DNA of 42,142 bases from Ideonella sp. A 288 (GTDB lineage Bacteria; Pseudomonadota; Gammaproteobacteria; Burkholderiales; Burkholderiaceae_C). The position numbers and the translations under genes are program-made. Below, in pieces: positions 30,781-39,506 of the stretch. The stretch covers positions 1-42,142 of the forward strand of contig NZ_MWLO01000068.1 in the NCBI RefSeq assembly GCF_002198735.1, in the 5' to 3' direction. The notes beneath the pieces were generated by a model. That model did not search any database. It had not been told where the DNA came from and was given only the letters and a program-made list of their open reading frames with translations. Numbering within the stretch: the first letter of the stretch is position 1; the number at the start of each line of letters is the position of its first letter.

Positions 30781-32856
30781 ATGAACAACCCCCTGCTGAC
30801 CGCGCTCGAACTGCCGGCGTTTTCCGACATCCGGCCCGAGCACGTCACCCCGGCACTCGACGTGCTGCTGCCCGAGGCACAGGCCGCGGTGGAGCGCGCC
30901 GTCGGTGCCGCCGTCCCCGCCGAGTACGAGCCGCTGTCGGCCGCGCTCGACGTGCCGCTCGAGCGGCTGTCGCGCGCCTGGCGCGCGGTGTCGCACCTCA
31001 ACGCCGTGGCCAACACGCCCGAACTTCGCGAGGCCTACAACGCCAACCTGGCGCGGGTCACCGAGTTCTACACCACGCTCGGTGCCGACGAACGGCTCTA
31101 TGCCAAGTACAAGGCCGTGGCGCAGCAGGGCCAGGGCCTGAGCGCCCCGCGCCGCCGGGCGCTGGACAACGCCATGCGCGACTTCGTGCTGTCCGGGGCC
31201 GAGCTGCAGGGCGCCGCACGCGAGCGCTTCGCGGCCATCCAGGCGCGCAGCGCCGAAGTGACGCAACGCTACTCCGAGCACGTGCTCGATGCCACCGATG
31301 GCTTTGCGCTGATCGCCACCGACGCGCAGATGGCCGGCGTGCCCGCCGACGTGCGCCAAGCCGCCCGCGCGGCCGCCGAGGCCGCGGGCGCCGAGGGCTA
31401 CAAGCTCACCCTGCACATGCCCAGCTGGATGCCGGTGATGCAGTACGCCCACGACCGCGGCCTGCGCGAATCAATGTACCGCGCCTACTTCACCCGCGCC
31501 AGTGAACAAGGCCCTGCCGAGCACGACAACAGCCCGCTGATGAGCGAGATCCTGCTGCTGCGCCAGGAAGAGGCCGCGCTGCTGGGCCACGCCAGCTTCG
31601 CCGAACTGTCGCTGGTGCCCAAGATGGCGCAGTCGCCCGCGCAAGTGACCGAGTTCCTGCGCGACCTGGCACGCCGCGCCCGGCCACACGCCGAGCGCGA
31701 CTTCGACGAGATGCGCGCCTTTGCCGCCGAGCGCCTGGGCCTGGCCGACCTGCAGCCCTGGGACCTGTACTACGTCTCCGAGAAGCTCAAGGAAGAACGC
31801 TACGCCTTCAGCGAGCAGGAGGTGAAGCAGTACTTCACCGAGCCGCGCGTGCTCGAGGGCCTGTTCCGTCTCATCGAGACGCTGTTCGAGGTGAGCATCC
31901 GCCCCGACAGCGCCTCGGTGTGGCACGACTCGGTGCGCTTCTACCGCATCGAGCGCAGCCAGGGCGGCGGCCTGCCGCCGCAGCTGGTGGGGCAGTTCTA
32001 CCTCGACCCGCATGCCCGCCCGGGCAAGCGCCCCGGCGCCTGGATGGACGAAGTGCGCAGCCGCTGGCTGCGGCCCGACGCCCCCGCCATGCCGGGCCGC
32101 GCGGTGCAGACGCCAGTCGCTCAGCTGGTGTGCAACTTCGCACCGCCGGTGGTGCAGGCCGACGGCGCCGAACGGCCGGCCCTGCTGACGCATGACGACG
32201 TCATCACGCTGTTCCATGAGTTCGGCCACGGCCTGCACCACCTGCTCACGCAGGTGGACGACCTGGCCGTCTCCGGCATCTCGGGCGTCGAATGGGACGC
32301 CGTCGAGCTGCCCAGCCAGTTCATGGAGAACTTCGCCTGGGAATGGGAGGTGATCTCGCGCATGACCTCGCACGTCGACACCGGTGTGCCGCTGCCCCGC
32401 GAACTGTTCGACCGCATGCTGGCCGCGCGCAACTTCCAGAGCGGCCTGCAGACGCTGCGGCAGATCGAGTACGCGCTGTTCGACATGCGCCTGCACAACG
32501 AGGCCGATGCGCCCGGGCGCATCCAGGCCGTCGTCGACGAGGTGCGGGCCGAGGTGGCGGTGATCGTGCCGCCGCCGTACAACCGCTTCCAGCACACCTT
32601 CTCGCACATCTTCGCCGGCGGCTACGCGGCCGGCTACTACAGCTACAAGTGGGCCGAAGTGCTGTCGGCCGATGCCTATGCCGCCTTCGAGGAGGCCGGC
32701 GTGTTCGACGCCGAGACAGGGCGCCGCTACCGCCGCGAGATCCTCGAGGCCGGTGGCAGCCGCGCGGCGATGGACAGCTTCAAGGCGTTCCGGGGCCGAG
32801 AGCCGCAGATCGACGCGTTGTTGCGCCACCAGGGCATGAGTGCGATCGTGCCTTGA
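30781..32856 (+). CDS. prlC: M3 family oligopeptidase A
   Basis: A 691-residue zinc metallopeptidase of the thimet oligopeptidase family that degrades short cytoplasmic peptides, including cleaved signal peptides. The zinc motif HEFGH is at 479-483 (LFHEFGHGLHHLL), with the third ligand in the following ELPSQFMENFAWE helix. The N terminus (NPLLTALELPAFSDIRPEHV) and C terminus (SRAAMDSFKAFRGREPQIDALLRH) are those of OpdA/PrlC. The start at 30781 matches the family; there is no clear ribosome-binding site. It lies 35 bp after folD and is probably co-transcribed with it. Confidence 0.95.
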   Translation: MNNPLLTALELPAFSDIRPEHVTPALDVLLPEAQAAVERAVGAAVPAEYEPLSAALDVPLERLSRAWRAVSHLNAVANTPELREAYNANLARVTEFYTTLGADERLYAKYKAVAQQGQGLSAPRRRALDNAMRDFVLSGAELQGAARERFAAIQARSAEVTQRYSEHVLDATDGFALIATDAQMAGVPADVRQAARAAAEAAGAEGYKLTLHMPSWMPVMQYAHDRGLRESMYRAYFTRASEQGPAEHDNSPLMSEILLLRQEEAALLGHASFAELSLVPKMAQSPAQVTEFLRDLARRARPHAERDFDEMRAFAAERLGLADLQPWDLYYVSEKLKEERYAFSEQEVKQYFTEPRVLEGLFRLIETLFEVSIRPDSASVWHDSVRFYRIERSQGGGLPPQLVGQFYLDPHARPGKRPGAWMDEVRSRWLRPDAPAMPGRAVQTPVAQLVCNFAPPVVQADGAERPALLTHDDVITLFHEFGHGLHHLLTQVDDLAVSGISGVEWDAVELPSQFMENFAWEWEVISRMTSHVDTGVPLPRELFDRMLAARNFQSGLQTLRQIEYALFDMRLHNEADAPGRIQAVVDEVRAEVAVIVPPPYNRFQHTFSHIFAGGYAAGYYSYKWAEVLSADAYAAFEEAGVFDAETGRRYRREILEAGGSRAAMDSFKAFRGREPQIDALLRHQGMSAIVP

Positions 32857-32914
32857 GGTCGGTCCCCGGCTGCTCTACATTCAGTCCACGCCGCCCGATC
32901 TGTCTCCCCGCCGA

Positions 32915-33556
32915 ATGACCACCGCCCGCCGCCTCCAGTACCGATCCCTGCTGCTTGCACTGGCCCTGGGTGCCGGCGCCTTCGCGGCGCAGGCCCAGTA
33001 CAAGGTGGTCGGACCCGACGGCAGCGTCACCTACACCGACCGGGCGCCATCGCCGTCGGCCGGCGGCAAGGTGTCGACCGTGCGGCGCGATGGCACCGTG
33101 GTGGCGGCACCGTCAGCGGTGGCCCAGGCGCCGCTGCCGCTGGAACTGCGCCAGGCTGCGGCGCGCTTCCCGGTCACCCTCTACACCTCGGCCGATTGCG
33201 CGCCCTGCGACAGCGCCCGCCGCCTGCTGCGCACGCGCGGCATCCCCTTCACCGAACGCACCGTTTCCGACGACGCCGACGGCGAGGCATTGGCACGTCT
33301 CAGCAACGGACGCACCGTGCCCACGCTCACCGTCGGTGCCCAGGTGCTGCGGGGCTACGCCGAGACCGAGTGGCAATCCACCTTCGACCTGGCCGGCTAC
33401 CCGCGCGAGTCGCGCCTGCCGCGTGACTACGCGCCGCCGTCGCCGACGCCGCTGGTGGCCAAGGCGCCCGACGCGCCACCCACCGTGGTCGTGTCGCCCG
33501 AGCCGCGGCCGGTGGCCGAGCCACCCCCGCCCGCCGAACCAGCCATCCGGTTCTGA
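32915..33556 (+). CDS. exported DUF4124-glutaredoxin fusion protein with proline-rich tail
   Basis: A 213-residue protein: signal peptide (1-28, LLLALALGAGAFAAQA), a DUF4124 segment (YKVVGPDGSVTYTDRAP), a glutaredoxin domain (about 88-165) with Cys-Ala-Pro-Cys in TSADCAPCDSARRLL and the cis-Pro loop TVPTLTV, and a Pro-rich tail ending in PEPAIRF-like residues. It should be a periplasmic or envelope thiol-disulfide protein. Glutaredoxin domains are normally cytoplasmic and glutathione-dependent, so an exported one is unusual. The ATG at 32915 starts the signal peptide; the earlier in-frame codon does not. It is 58 bp downstream of prlC. Confidence 0.87.
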   Translation: MTTARRLQYRSLLLALALGAGAFAAQAQYKVVGPDGSVTYTDRAPSPSAGGKVSTVRRDGTVVAAPSAVAQAPLPLELRQAAARFPVTLYTSADCAPCDSARRLLRTRGIPFTERTVSDDADGEALARLSNGRTVPTLTVGAQVLRGYAETEWQSTFDLAGYPRESRLPRDYAPPSPTPLVAKAPDAPPTVVVSPEPRPVAEPPPPAEPAIRF

Positions 33557-33569
33557 CCGGGCGCCGGTC

Positions 33570-33588
33570 GCGCCGGCTCAGCCGGCGC
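33570..33588. terminator. palindrome on the MFS stop codon, between convergent genes
   Basis: GCGCCGGC and GCCGGCGC arms around TCA, which is the MFS stop codon on the minus strand. A hairpin in either transcript is possible. There is no T tract. Confidence 0.3.
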
Positions 33589-34801
33589 TGTCGTGCGGCC
33601 GCTCGAAGGCCCGCTTCAGCCCACGCGCCGGCCAACTGCCCGCGCCCACCGCTGCGCCCATGATCCAGAACATGACGCCCGGCCCCAGCGCGGTGCCGGC
33701 CAGTCCGAAGGCCAGCGGCATGATGCTGCTCGAGGCATTGATGGCCATCGAGCGGAAGGCGATCACCTCGCCGTGGCGGTTGTCCGGCGTGAGCTGGTGC
33801 AGCGTCGACATGATCATCGGCTGCACCGCCCCCAGCGTCAGCCCCAGCAGCGTGGCGCACAGCCCCATCAGCCAGGGCGTGCCGGCGAACGGGTAGGCGG
33901 CAAACACCAGGCCGGTCAGCACCATGGCCGTGCGCAACACCGCCACCTCGTCGAGCCGGTGCGCGAGCAGCGGGATGACGAAGCGCACCAGCGTCACCGC
34001 CAGCGTGAAGGTGCCCAGCACCAGGCCGATCGTCGACGCCGGGTAGCTGCGCGCATGCCCCAGCACCGGCACCGCGAAGCTGTGCACGTCCCAGCTGGCC
34101 GACAGCAGCCAGTTGACGAACAGCAGGCGCTTCAGGCCAGGCACGGCCAGCAGGTCCCAGGCCCGGCCGCGCGGCGCGGCCTGCGCGGGGTCGACCCGCC
34201 CGGCCTCCTTCGGCACCCCGCGCGCGAAGACCAGCGAGGTGAGCGGCAGCACCATCATCACCGCATAGGCCCAGGCATAGCCGGCGCCGTCGATGACGAA
34301 GCCAGCCACCACCGGCCCCACCACGTTGGCGAGCGAGGGCGCCATGCCCAGCCAGCTGAACACGCGCAGCCGCTCGGTGGACGTGGTGACCAGTTGCCCG
34401 GCGGTGCGCTGGATGGCGATGAGACCGACATTGGTGCCCACGCCCGACGCCGCCGCGCCCACGCACAACAGGCCAAAGCGCCACGGGTCGGGCAGCCAGC
34501 AGGCCACCACCGCCAGCGCGGCGCCGCCTGTCGTCAGCGCCACGGCCAGGTGCACCGGGCGGTGGTAGCCGTGGCGGTCGGCCATGCGGCCGGCGCCCAT
34601 CGCGGTGAGCACCGGCAGCGCCGCGAACAGCGCCAGCAGCAGACCCACGGCCCAAGCCTCGTGGCCCGCCTGCAGGGCCTGCAGCGGTGCCGCCATGCGC
34701 TGCCCGGCCATGGCCGAATGCAGCATCAGTTGGCCGAAGATCAGCGACAGCAGCAGCCGCCGACCGCCCCCCGCGCGGGGCGCCGCCCATGGCTCAGCCA
34801 C
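33578..34801 (-). CDS. major facilitator superfamily transporter
   Basis: A 407-residue inner-membrane transporter with about 12 hydrophobic helices and the loop 2-3 motif GAGRMADRHGYHRP typical of MFS proteins (GxxxDRxGxR). Substrate unknown; the style is that of a drug or metabolite efflux proton antiporter. The GTG at 34801 is chosen: its first eight bases overlap the rmuC stop (GTGGCTGA), GAAGG precedes it, and translation from an upstream codon at 34891 would add 30 hydrophilic residues that lie within rmuC. It is the second gene of an rmuC-MFS unit and convergent with the glutaredoxin gene. Confidence 0.88.
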   Translation of the reverse strand: MAEPWAAPRAGGGRRLLLSLIFGQLMLHSAMAGQRMAAPLQALQAGHEAWAVGLLLALFAALPVLTAMGAGRMADRHGYHRPVHLAVALTTGGAALAVVACWLPDPWRFGLLCVGAAASGVGTNVGLIAIQRTAGQLVTTSTERLRVFSWLGMAPSLANVVGPVVAGFVIDGAGYAWAYAVMMVLPLTSLVFARGVPKEAGRVDPAQAAPRGRAWDLLAVPGLKRLLFVNWLLSASWDVHSFAVPVLGHARSYPASTIGLVLGTFTLAVTLVRFVIPLLAHRLDEVAVLRTAMVLTGLVFAAYPFAGTPWLMGLCATLLGLTLGAVQPMIMSTLHQLTPDNRHGEVIAFRSMAINASSSIMPLAFGLAGTALGPGVMFWIMGAAVGAGSWPARGLKRAFERPHDSAG

Positions 34802-36188
34802 GGGCGCCTTCGGCCTCGTCGTCAAGCGCGGCGGGCTCGTCCAGGCCCGGCAGCAGCGCCTGCGCGCGGTGCTCGGGCAGGGCCTCGACACCGCGCAGCT
34901 GCCGGGCCATCGCCCGCGTGCGCACGGCCGCCGAATCGATGGTGCTGCTGGCCTCGTCGAGCTTCTTCTTGGTCTTGGCCAGCACGTCGCCGAACTTGGC
35001 GAACTCGGTCTTCACCGCGCCCAGCACCTGCCACACCTCGGCACTGCGCTGCTCGAGTGCCAGCGTGCGAAAGCCCATCTGCAGGCTCGACAGCGTGGCC
35101 AGCAGCGTGGTCGGGCCGGCCAGCATGATGCGGTGCTCGCGCTGCAGCGCCTCGACCAGCCCCGGGCGGCGCAGCGCCTCGGCGTACAGGCCCTCGGTGG
35201 GCACGAACAGGATGCCGAAGTCGGTGGTGTGCGGTGCGGCAACGTACTTTTCCTGGATGCTGCGGGCCTCGGCGCGCAGCCGCACCTCGATGGCCTTCGC
35301 GGCCAGTTCGGCGGCGGGCGCATCGGCGCGCTCCTGCGCGTCGAGCAGGCGCTCGTGGTCCTCGCGCGGGAACTTGGCATCGATCGGCAGCCACAGCGGC
35401 GCACCGTCGTCGCGCCGGCCCGGCAGGCGGATGGCGAACTCCACCCGCTGGCCGCTGCCCGGCACGGTCTCGACGTTGCGCGCGTACTGGTCTGGCGTGA
35501 ACACCTGCTCCAGCAGCCCGGCCAGCTGCACCTCGCCGTAGATGCCGCGTGACTTGACGTTGGTGAGCACGCGGTGCAGCGAACCCACGTCGCGCGCCAG
35601 CGCCTGCATCTCGCCCAGGCCCTTGTGCACCTGCTCCAGCCGGTCGGCCACCTGCTTGAAGCTCTCGCCCAGGCGCTGCTCGAGCGTGGCGTGCAGCTTC
35701 TCGTCCACCGTGGCACGCATCTGCTCGAGCTTCTTCTCGTTGCCCTCCTGCAGCGCGGCCAGGCGCCCTTCCACCGCCACGCGCACCTCGCCCAGACGGC
35801 GTTCGTTCGATTCGGTCAGCGTGCGCAACTGCTCGGCCAGCTGGGTGGTGGCCGTGTGCAGCGACTGCGCCACCACCTGCTGCATCGTGGCCAGCTGGGT
35901 GCGGAAGGAATCGATCTGCTCGTTCTGCGTGCGCGCCACGTCGCCGCTTTGCGTGAGCAGCGACTGCTGCATCAGTGTGAGCGCCGCAGCCAGCTCCTGG
36001 CGCGTGCCGCGGGCGCTGTCCTGCAGGTCACGCTGCAAGCGCTCGGCCTCGCGTCGCGAACCCTCGGCCAGCGAATCGCCCAGCGCGCGCAGTGCGTCGG
36101 CGGTGGCCCGGTCGGGCCGACGCAGCAGCAGCCACAGCAACAGCACCACGATGAGCACCAGCAGTGCCGGCACGAGCCATTCGACCAT
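34794..36188 (-). CDS. rmuC: RmuC family DNA recombination-limiting protein
   Basis: A 464-residue RmuC: an N-terminal membrane anchor (4-23, WLVPALLVLIVVLLLWLLL), a long coiled coil (about 35-200) and the RmuC nuclease-like domain (about 205-430; SRGIYGEVQLAGLLEQVF, LPIDAKFPREDH, FGILFVPTEGLYAEAL). The family limits DNA inversions and is predicted to have a restriction-endonuclease-like fold. The start has no ribosome-binding site, but GACAAT stands six bases upstream. It overlaps the MFS gene downstream and is divergent from the MFS remnant. Confidence 0.95.
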   Translation of the reverse strand: MVEWLVPALLVLIVVLLLWLLLRRPDRATADALRALGDSLAEGSRREAERLQRDLQDSARGTRQELAAALTLMQQSLLTQSGDVARTQNEQIDSFRTQLATMQQVVAQSLHTATTQLAEQLRTLTESNERRLGEVRVAVEGRLAALQEGNEKKLEQMRATVDEKLHATLEQRLGESFKQVADRLEQVHKGLGEMQALARDVGSLHRVLTNVKSRGIYGEVQLAGLLEQVFTPDQYARNVETVPGSGQRVEFAIRLPGRRDDGAPLWLPIDAKFPREDHERLLDAQERADAPAAELAAKAIEVRLRAEARSIQEKYVAAPHTTDFGILFVPTEGLYAEALRRPGLVEALQREHRIMLAGPTTLLATLSSLQMGFRTLALEQRSAEVWQVLGAVKTEFAKFGDVLAKTKKKLDEASSTIDSAAVRTRAMARQLRGVEALPEHRAQALLPGLDEPAALDDEAEGARG

Positions 36189-36194
36189 TGGCCG

Positions 36195-36200
36195 ATTGTC
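36195..36200 (-). promoter_or_regulatory. -10-like GACAAT six bases before rmuC
   Basis: On the minus strand GACAAT, six bases, then the rmuC ATG. It mirrors the TTCAAT-six-bases-ATG arrangement of the divergent MFS remnant 60 bp away. Confidence 0.4.
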
Positions 36201-36258
36201 TCAGCAGGCCGCGCACCGGCCGGCCCGGCCGGGCCATCGGATCGTCGGCCGGCGCAGG

Positions 36259-36264
36259 TTCAAT
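36259..36264 (+). promoter_or_regulatory. -10-like TTCAAT six bases before the MFS remnant
   Basis: TTCAAT, GGCGCC, then the ATG of the MFS remnant, with no ribosome-binding site. Confidence 0.3.
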
Positions 36265-36270
36265 GGCGCC

Positions 36271-36602
36271 ATGGTCGACACCGACATGCCGCGCCGCCCC
36301 TCACCGTCGGCAGCCACCATTGCGCTGGCCGGCCTGCTCGCGCTCGCGGTGGCCATGGGCATCGGCCGCTTCGCCTTCACGCCGTTGATGCTGCTGATGA
36401 TGCGCGATGGCCTCATCGATGCCCATGGCGGCGCGCGGCTGGCGGCGGCCAACTGCGCCGGCTACCTGGTGGGCGCCCTCACCGCCGCCGCGGCCTGGGC
36501 GGCATCGACACCGCGCTGGCGCTGGCCACCGCGCTGCTGCTGGGCCCCGCCGCCTGGCTGTGGCAAAGCCGGTTCCCTGCGCCCGCCGCCCGCCCGGGCT
36601 AA
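36271..36602 (+). pseudogene. remnant of a YbfB/YjiJ-type MFS transporter with internal deletion and frameshift
   Basis: The first 76 or so codons read like the N terminus of a YbfB/YjiJ-family MFS transporter: GLLALAVAMGIGRFAFTPL, MLLMMRDGLIDAHGGARL and AAANCAGYLVGAL. Near 36500 the frame becomes nonsense, while another frame opens with LGGIDTALALATALLLGPA, then AWLWQSRFPAPAARPG and TAA at 36600, which looks like the last helix and end of the same family. About 280 codons of the usual 390 are missing. The surviving TAA overlaps the TAG of the convergent dehydrogenase gene, so both gene ends are in place. It is not a functional transporter. Confidence 0.75.
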
Positions 36603-37606
36603 GGCGTCGGCGCCGACAACACCTGCGGATTCAACGCCGTCGGCGGCCGCCCGGCGTGCGGACCGCAGCCCAGGGCCGCGATCAGGTTGTCGGCCGCCAG
36701 GTCGGCCATCGCGCGCCGAGTGGCGACGCTGGCGCTGGCGATGTGCGGCGTGAGCACCACGTTGGGCACGGTGAGCAGGTCGGGGTGCAGTTTCGGCTCG
36801 CCCTCGAACACGTCGAGGCCGGCCGCCGCGATGCGTCCCGCCCGCAGCGCCGCAGCCAGCGCCGCGTCGTCGACCACGCCGCCACGGGCGATGTTGGTCA
36901 GCGTGGCGGTGGGCTTCATCGAGGCCAGTTCTGTCGCTCCGATCAGGTGATGGGACGCGGGCGAGTACGGCACCACGATCACCAGGTGATCGCACTCGCG
37001 CAGCAGCGTCGCCTTGTCCACCCAGCGCGCGCCGAGCTGCTGCTCGATGGCCGCGTCGAGCCGCGACCGGTTGTGGTAGAGCACCGGCATGCCGAAGCCC
37101 AGCGCGCCGCGCCGCGCGATGGCCTGGCCGATGCGGCCCATGCCCAGCACGCCGAGCGTGGCGCCGTGCACCTCGGCACCGGCGAACATGTCGAACGACC
37201 ACTTCGTCCACCGGCCGGCGCGCAGGAAATGCTCGCTCTCGGTGATGCGCCGGGCCGTGGCCATCATCAGCGCAAAGCCGAAGTCGGCGGTGGTCTCGGT
37301 GAGCACGTCGGGCGTGTTGCTGGCCAGCACGCCGCGGGCGGTGCAGGCGTCGAGGTCGATGTTGTTGTAGCCCACCGCCATGTTGCAGACGGCGCGCAGC
37401 TGCGGGTGGGCGTCGAGCAGCGCGGCATCGATGCGCTCGCTGCCCGTGATGAAGGCCCCGGCCTTGCCCTGCAGGCGGGCCGACAGTTCGGCCGCCGACC
37501 AGACGGTGTCGTCGGGGTTCGACTCGACCTCGAAGTGCTGCGCCAGGCGGGCCAGCACCTCCGGGAACACACCGCGGGCAACGAGGACAGCCGGACGCGT
37601 CGTCAT
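36599..37606 (-). CDS. D-2-hydroxyacid dehydrogenase, glyoxylate/hydroxypyruvate reductase type
   Basis: A 335-residue enzyme of the D-2-hydroxyacid dehydrogenase family. NAD(P)-binding motif LGVLGMGRIGQAIARRG in the middle, catalytic Arg in NIARGGVVDDAAL, Glu in GLDVFEGEPKLHP and His in LTPHIASASVATR. Closest in style to GhrB (glyoxylate and hydroxypyruvate reductase), but other 2-keto acids are possible. The ATG at 37606 overlaps the stop of the upstream antiporter gene (ATGA), so the two form one translationally coupled operon. Full length. The much longer open frame upstream is antiporter sequence out of frame. Confidence 0.92.
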   Translation of the reverse strand: MTTRPAVLVARGVFPEVLARLAQHFEVESNPDDTVWSAAELSARLQGKAGAFITGSERIDAALLDAHPQLRAVCNMAVGYNNIDLDACTARGVLASNTPDVLTETTADFGFALMMATARRITESEHFLRAGRWTKWSFDMFAGAEVHGATLGVLGMGRIGQAIARRGALGFGMPVLYHNRSRLDAAIEQQLGARWVDKATLLRECDHLVIVVPYSPASHHLIGATELASMKPTATLTNIARGGVVDDAALAAALRAGRIAAAGLDVFEGEPKLHPDLLTVPNVVLTPHIASASVATRRAMADLAADNLIAALGCGPHAGRPPTALNPQVLSAPTP

Positions 37607-38967
37607 GGCTTCGCTCCCGCCGCCGGCGCCACCATGGCCGCTGGCGTGGCGGACGCCGCACCCGGCTTGATCGGGTGCGGATGCCAGCCCACCAGCGCCA
37701 CCATCACCAGGTAGCCGACGACGTAGCCCACCACCACGTGCCAGCCGCCCTTGATCCAGGCGCCGACCGACCGCGCCTCGGGGTACATGTTCGACAGCGC
37801 CACGCCGGCCGACGAGCCGAACCAGATCATCGAGCCACCGAAGCCGACGGCGAAGGCCAGGAAGCCCCAGTCGTAGCCGTCCTGGCGGATCGCCAGTGCC
37901 GTGAGCGGGATGTTGTCGAACACCGCCGAGACGAAACCCAGGCCCATGGCCGTGGGCCACGACGGCGACGGCAGCTTGTCCACCGGCATCAGCGAGGCAC
38001 ACCACACCAGCGACAGCAGGAAGATGCTGCCCTTGAAGGCGCCGGGCAGCAGGCTCCACTGCGGCGCGCGGATCGGCGCACTGGCCAGCAGCGCCAGCAT
38101 CACCGCGGTGCCGATGACAGGGAAGTGGTCGAGCATCGCCACGTTGTTGAGGTTGAACCAGAGGTTGGCGCCGACGGCCGACGCCAGGATGATGCCCACC
38201 ACGGCCAGGCGGCCATACTCGACGTGCACGCCGGGCGTGTCGTCTTTCTGGATCGGCTGGAACGCATGCTGCTGCTTCGCCGCAAAGTAGCCGAAGATCA
38301 TCAGCGCCACGATGCCACCGACATAGGCCTCCAGCACCCACAGCGGGCTGGCGCCGGCGATCCACATCATCGTGGTCGTGGTGTCGCCGACCACGCTGCC
38401 GGCGCCGCCGGCATTGGACGCGGCGACGATGGCCGCCAGGTAGCCGATGTGCACGCGGTGCTGGAACAGCACGCCGGCCATCGTGCCGCCGATCATCGCG
38501 GCGGCGATGTTGTCGAGGAACCCGGACATGATGAACACGCCGACCAGGAGCACGAAGCCCCCTTTCCAGTCGTCGGGCAGCAGGTGCGGCAACACCTCGG
38601 GCAGGCGGCTTTTCTCGAAGTGGTCGGCCAGCAGCGCAAAGCCCAGCAGCAGGCCCAGCAGGTTGGCCAGCGTCACCCACTCGTGGCCAAAGTGGCCGGC
38701 CAGGCCGGCCAGCCCCGGGCCTGCCTTGAAGCCAGTGAACAGCAACTGGTAGATCGAGATGACCACGGCACCGGTCAACGCCACCTTGAGCGTGTGGTGG
38801 TGGAACAGCGCCACGCCCAGCAACACCAGCGCGAAGAGCATGAAGTCGACCGGTACGCCGGCCACCGCGGGCCCGGACACCGAGGCGCCCGCCGCGAGGG
38901 CCAGGCCCGGCTCGGCCGCGGCCAGCAGGCACAGGCCGCGCGCGGCCCGACGAATGGATGCGTTCAT
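37603..38967 (-). CDS. NhaD-type Na+/H+ antiporter (ion transporter superfamily)
   Basis: A 454-residue inner-membrane protein with about 11-13 helices. Family signatures of the ArsB/NhaD group are present: GVFIMSGFLDNIAAAMIGG and SNAGGAGSVVGDTTTTMMW, with the second half repeat FVSAVFDNIPLTALAI and GGSMIWFGSSAGVALSNMYP. NhaD-like proteins exchange Na+ or Li+ for protons; related members carry citrate, so transport of an organic anion is an alternative. The N terminus may be a cleavable or signal-anchor segment. GAGGAGA precedes the ATG. It is coupled to a 2-hydroxyacid dehydrogenase, which makes a carboxylate substrate worth considering. Confidence 0.88.
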   Translation of the reverse strand: MNASIRRAARGLCLLAAAEPGLALAAGASVSGPAVAGVPVDFMLFALVLLGVALFHHHTLKVALTGAVVISIYQLLFTGFKAGPGLAGLAGHFGHEWVTLANLLGLLLGFALLADHFEKSRLPEVLPHLLPDDWKGGFVLLVGVFIMSGFLDNIAAAMIGGTMAGVLFQHRVHIGYLAAIVAASNAGGAGSVVGDTTTTMMWIAGASPLWVLEAYVGGIVALMIFGYFAAKQQHAFQPIQKDDTPGVHVEYGRLAVVGIILASAVGANLWFNLNNVAMLDHFPVIGTAVMLALLASAPIRAPQWSLLPGAFKGSIFLLSLVWCASLMPVDKLPSPSWPTAMGLGFVSAVFDNIPLTALAIRQDGYDWGFLAFAVGFGGSMIWFGSSAGVALSNMYPEARSVGAWIKGGWHVVVGYVVGYLVMVALVGWHPHPIKPGAASATPAAMVAPAAGAKP

Positions 38968-39024
38968 GGTCTCCTCTGTTGGTCTTCGCGACGGCGCGCT
39001 GGTGGGCCCGTCGGGTGGCGGATT

Positions 39025-39030
39025 CTAGGC
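39025..39030 (-). promoter_or_regulatory. candidate -10 box of the antiporter operon
   Basis: TAGAAT on the minus strand, about 58 bases before the antiporter ATG, in the 95-bp gap after the thioesterase gene. No clear -35 box was found. Confidence 0.35.
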
Positions 39031-39062
39031 AGCCGTGCCTGAGGAAAGCCTGAAGATCCTCA

Positions 39063-39506
39063 CTATGCGCCGGGGCCCAGCACCCGCAGCGCCTCGAGCA
39101 GCGCGGCCGGCAGTGGCACCGGTTTGCGCGTCGAGCGATCGACGTACACGTGCACGAAATGCCCCGCTGCCGCAGACTGCGCCTGGCCCGGCGCGAACAG
39201 GCCGACCTCGTAGCGCACGCTCGACGAGCCGACATGGGCCACGCGCAGGCCCGCCTCCACGTCCTGTGGAAAGGCCAGGGGCGCGAAGTAGTTGCAGTGG
39301 GTTTCGACGACCAGGCCGATCACCGCGCCGCCATGGATGTCCAGCGCGCCCGCACCGATCAGGTAGGCGTTGACGGCGGTGTCGAAGAAGCTGTAGTACT
39401 GGACGTTGTTGACGTGGCCATAGAGGTCGTTGTCCATCCACCGTGTGGTGATGGTCGAGAAGCGGCGGTAGTGCGCTCGCGATTCGGGGCGGGGACGGTG
39501 GCTCAT
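39063..39506 (-). CDS. hotdog-fold acyl-CoA thioesterase (YbgC/FcbC-like)
   Basis: A 147-residue single-domain hotdog thioesterase. The family active-site region is visible as [20 protein letters not shown], with the catalytic Asp in [10 protein letters not shown], and is followed by the helix [13 protein letters not shown] and the strand [10 protein letters not shown]. It hydrolyses acyl-CoA thioesters in the cytoplasm; chain length is not predictable. The ATG overlaps the stop of the deacetylase gene (ATGA), so they are coupled, and the promoter lies upstream of the deacetylase gene. Confidence 0.92.
   Translation of the reverse strand: MSHRPRPESRAHYRRFSTITTRWMDNDLYGHVNNVQYYSFFDTAVNAYLIGAGALDIHGGAVIGLVVETHCNYFAPLAFPQDVEAGLRVAHVGSSSVRYEVGLFAPGQAQSAAAGHFVHVYVDRSTRKPVPLPAALLEALRVLGPGA

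Noticed and set aside
30313-31452. 379-codon minus-strand frame across folD and prlC
   Set aside because: Shadow frame covering two well-defined genes.
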